Source: Desulfotomaculum sp.
GTDB taxonomy: Bacteria; Bacillota; Desulfotomaculia; Desulfotomaculales; Nap2-2B
Assembly: GCA_003457075.1 (NCBI GenBank)
Contig: DMIY01000105.1
Coordinates: 1 to 7,029, forward strand
DNA: 7,029 bases
Direction: 5' to 3'
A program made the translations under genes and the position numbers. The notes under the pieces were generated by a model. It ran no database searches, had not been told where the DNA came from, and saw only the letters and a program-made list of their open reading frames with translations. The first letter of the stretch is position 1, and every line of letters begins with the position of its first letter. Below, in pieces: positions 5,233 to 7,029 of this stretch.

Positions 5233-7029
5233 ATGCCAATTTATGAAAACAGAAGGAATGCGGAGAATATCATTTCCCTTCCTGAAAATTTTACCGCACA
5301 GGTAATCATCGGGACAGACAGTACGCTTGATTTTATCGTAAGTACCCTGGAAAAACTGGACAGGCCGTCAGTGGTCTCCTTTGACGGGTGGTATGGCGTT
5401 GACTGGGAGGCTATCTTAAGTAACCTCACAGGGAAAGCAAAGACAAAAGGTTTGGATATCCGGACGTTGAATTTCGCCCAAGCTTTTAAACCCGGGGAGG
5501 AAATGGATGCTTACAAAAAAGAGTTTCTCACGGATGACCCAGGCTTTGGGAAAGTAAATTCAAAAGGGACACTGGATGACCTCCTCAGTAAAGCTTCCCT
5601 TGATGAAATAAAGCACGAGGCAGAAAAAGTTTTAAGTGGTACGGATCGTTGCATCCTGATCATTTACGGCCCTGGTTCCCAGGCCGACGAATTAAACCAC
5701 CTGTACCGGGAAAAGTTCTACTTTGACAAAACTGCTGATCCGATGCTTTGGGATATGTGGACAGGGGAACTTGTCCCTTTCGGGTACCTGGGGCCAAAAA
5801 AAGACTATGGCTGGAAAGAATACTACTATTGCGATTTTTATCTTTTAAACAGGCAAAAAAACAGGGCGCTTCCCCGGGCAGATTACTATGTGGAAGCAAT
5901 TAATCCTGAAGAGCTGAAAATATTGCCGGTCCCGGTATTGGAAGCCATGGTCACGGAGTTATCAAAGCAACCCGTCAAGCAAATAAAAACGTATTCGCCA
6001 GGCCCGTGGGGGGCATACCGGTTTAAAGACCTCTGGGATATCCCCGGATTGGAGATCAATGCCTGGAACCGGCTGGCAGGGGCTGATCTGAGTATCCTGG
6101 TACAGGTTGCCCCCGGAAAAGTAATTAATATGCCCACGACAAATTTACTAATATACAAAGGCGCTGATGTGGTGGGGGAATATGTCCACGCCAACATGCC
6201 GGGCCTGATCCCTTTGGAAGTCTGGCTGGATGACGGTTATTTCCCGGAGCCCCAACCGGCGGAAAGGACCAGCATGCCCATTCACAACCACCCGGGCACC
6301 CAATATGTCAAAGACCACTTTAATGAACCCCTGGGCCGGTATGAAACCTACTACATTATCGAAGCTTATGAAGGGGCAAATACCTGGATGGGGTTTAAGG
6401 AAGGTGCAGACCTCGAACTATGGGAAACCAAAATCAGGGAATCGTGGAGGGCCAAAACACCCATCCCGGACTGGAAGGATTTTATAGCCAACTGGAAAAC
6501 AAATGTGGGTGACCTGTTCCTGATCCCGCCCGGTACAACCCATGGCCATGGAGGGAACCAGATGGTGCTGGAGATGGACACCTGCCCAAGCGTTTGCGGG
6601 TGCGAGTATTCTTTCTTTGGGTATGATTTTATGAGGCCTACCTGGGACGATAACAAGAAAAGCATGACTGGAAAGCCAATGAACATGCATCTGGAGCATT
6701 ATATAGATAATGAGAAATGGTGCCGTGAAGGGTGGGTTGAAAAGAACCTCAGGGCGAAACCGGAGATCATTAAATGGACGAAAGAATACTTTATTGACCG
6801 GTATTCGACCTATGGCCCGATGCCTTTCGAGATTGAACGGGTCCATTTTGACAAACGCGGGGAATACGCGACAAACAACCAGTCGGTCCATGCCGTCACG
6901 TTGTCGGTAGGGAAAAGGATATTGATCCGGTCAAAGGAAAATCCGGCTTACAACACGGAAATTGAAAAATTCCAAACGGCCCTGGTACCGGCGTCCATGG
7001 GCAACTATGAACTGGTCAACCTGTCGGAG
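5233..7029 (+). CDS. Class I mannose-6-phosphate isomerase-like protein with N-terminal kinase-like domain (3' end cut by window)
   Basis: Reading from ATG 5233 gives 599 codons with no stop before the window end, so the gene is 3'-truncated here. An in-frame TAA at 5227 excludes an earlier start. Residues about 25-170 resemble a nucleoside-kinase-like domain: VVSFDGWYGVDW (47-58) sits where a P-loop would be but lacks GxxxxGK[S/T], followed by DDPGFGK (101-107) and ILIIYGPGS. From GPWG (257-260) the sequence matches large bacterial class I phosphomannose isomerases. Likely metal ligands are His351-x-His353, Glu371 (in YETYYIIEA) and His437 (PPGTTH); Arg468 is a candidate catalytic Arg. Usual class I enzymes have Gln-x-His, so His351 is a change. 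Relatives as I recall them end shortly after this point, so perhaps only tens of residues are missing. No signal peptide, so cytoplasmic. Expected reaction is aldose-ketose isomerisation of a phosphorylated sugar, unproven for this branch. Confidence 0.88.
   Translation, partial: MPIYENRRNAENIISLPENFTAQVIIGTDSTLDFIVSTLEKLDRPSVVSFDGWYGVDWEAILSNLTGKAKTKGLDIRTLNFAQAFKPGEEMDAYKKEFLTDDPGFGKVNSKGTLDDLLSKASLDEIKHEAEKVLSGTDRCILIIYGPGSQADELNHLYREKFYFDKTADPMLWDMWTGELVPFGYLGPKKDYGWKEYYYCDFYLLNRQKNRALPRADYYVEAINPEELKILPVPVLEAMVTELSKQPVKQIKTYSPGPWGAYRFKDLWDIPGLEINAWNRLAGADLSILVQVAPGKVINMPTTNLLIYKGADVVGEYVHANMPGLIPLEVWLDDGYFPEPQPAERTSMPIHNHPGTQYVKDHFNEPLGRYETYYIIEAYEGANTWMGFKEGADLELWETKIRESWRAKTPIPDWKDFIANWKTNVGDLFLIPPGTTHGHGGNQMVLEMDTCPSVCGCEYSFFGYDFMRPTWDDNKKSMTGKPMNMHLEHYIDNEKWCREGWVEKNLRAKPEIIKWTKEYFIDRYSTYGPMPFEIERVHFDKRGEYATNNQSVHAVTLSVGKRILIRSKENPAYNTEIEKFQTALVPASMGNYELVNLSE

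Noticed and set aside
1..7029. CRISPR arrays, tRNA or rRNA genes, insertion sequences
   Set aside because: No repeated spacers, RNA gene motifs or transposase-like sequences were seen; the coding genes fill the window.

Overview
The window carries four consecutive plus-strand genes covering almost all 7,029 bases. The spacers are short (about 53, 43 and 75 nt), with no convincing terminator or promoter between them, so they read as one operon-like catabolic cassette. Two genes start with short lipoprotein signal peptides (a basic start, a hydrophobic core, then Ser-Cys after about 18-20 residues). Ribosome binding sites are weak. The mix of a GH42 glycosidase, ceramidase-fold proteins and a large PMI-like protein is typical of carbohydrate-use regions. 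Together these suggest a member of the Bacteroidota with moderate GC content. This is inferred from style, since no phylogenetic marker is present.

Layout. (1) 28-1365: a 445-aa protein of the neutral/alkaline ceramidase N-terminal fold with no visible signal peptide. Its reading frame stays open to the left edge, so the true start could lie outside. (2) 1419-2813: a second, AT-richer member of the same family, made as a lipoprotein. (3) 2857-5157: a 766-aa lipoprotein of the GH42 beta-galactosidase type, with candidate acid/base Glu197 and nucleophile Glu371. (4) 5233 to the right edge: 599 codons without a stop, encoding a large class I mannose-6-phosphate-isomerase-like protein with an N-terminal degenerate kinase-like domain. 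It is cut by the window end, probably close to its true C-terminus.

How they may work together (inference): the lipoprotein hydrolases (2 and 3) would act outside the cytoplasm on a glycoconjugate, with GH42 removing a galactose-like sugar and the ceramidase-fold enzyme cleaving an amide or ester. The apparently cytoplasmic ceramidase-fold paralogue (1) and the isomerase-like protein (4) would process what is imported. Several family-defining residues are changed: the ceramidase serine nucleophile in both paralogues, the clan GH-A Asn before the acid/base Glu, one GH42 zinc cysteine, and the PMI Gln-x-His, which has become His-x-His. The textbook activities should therefore not be copied across without testing.
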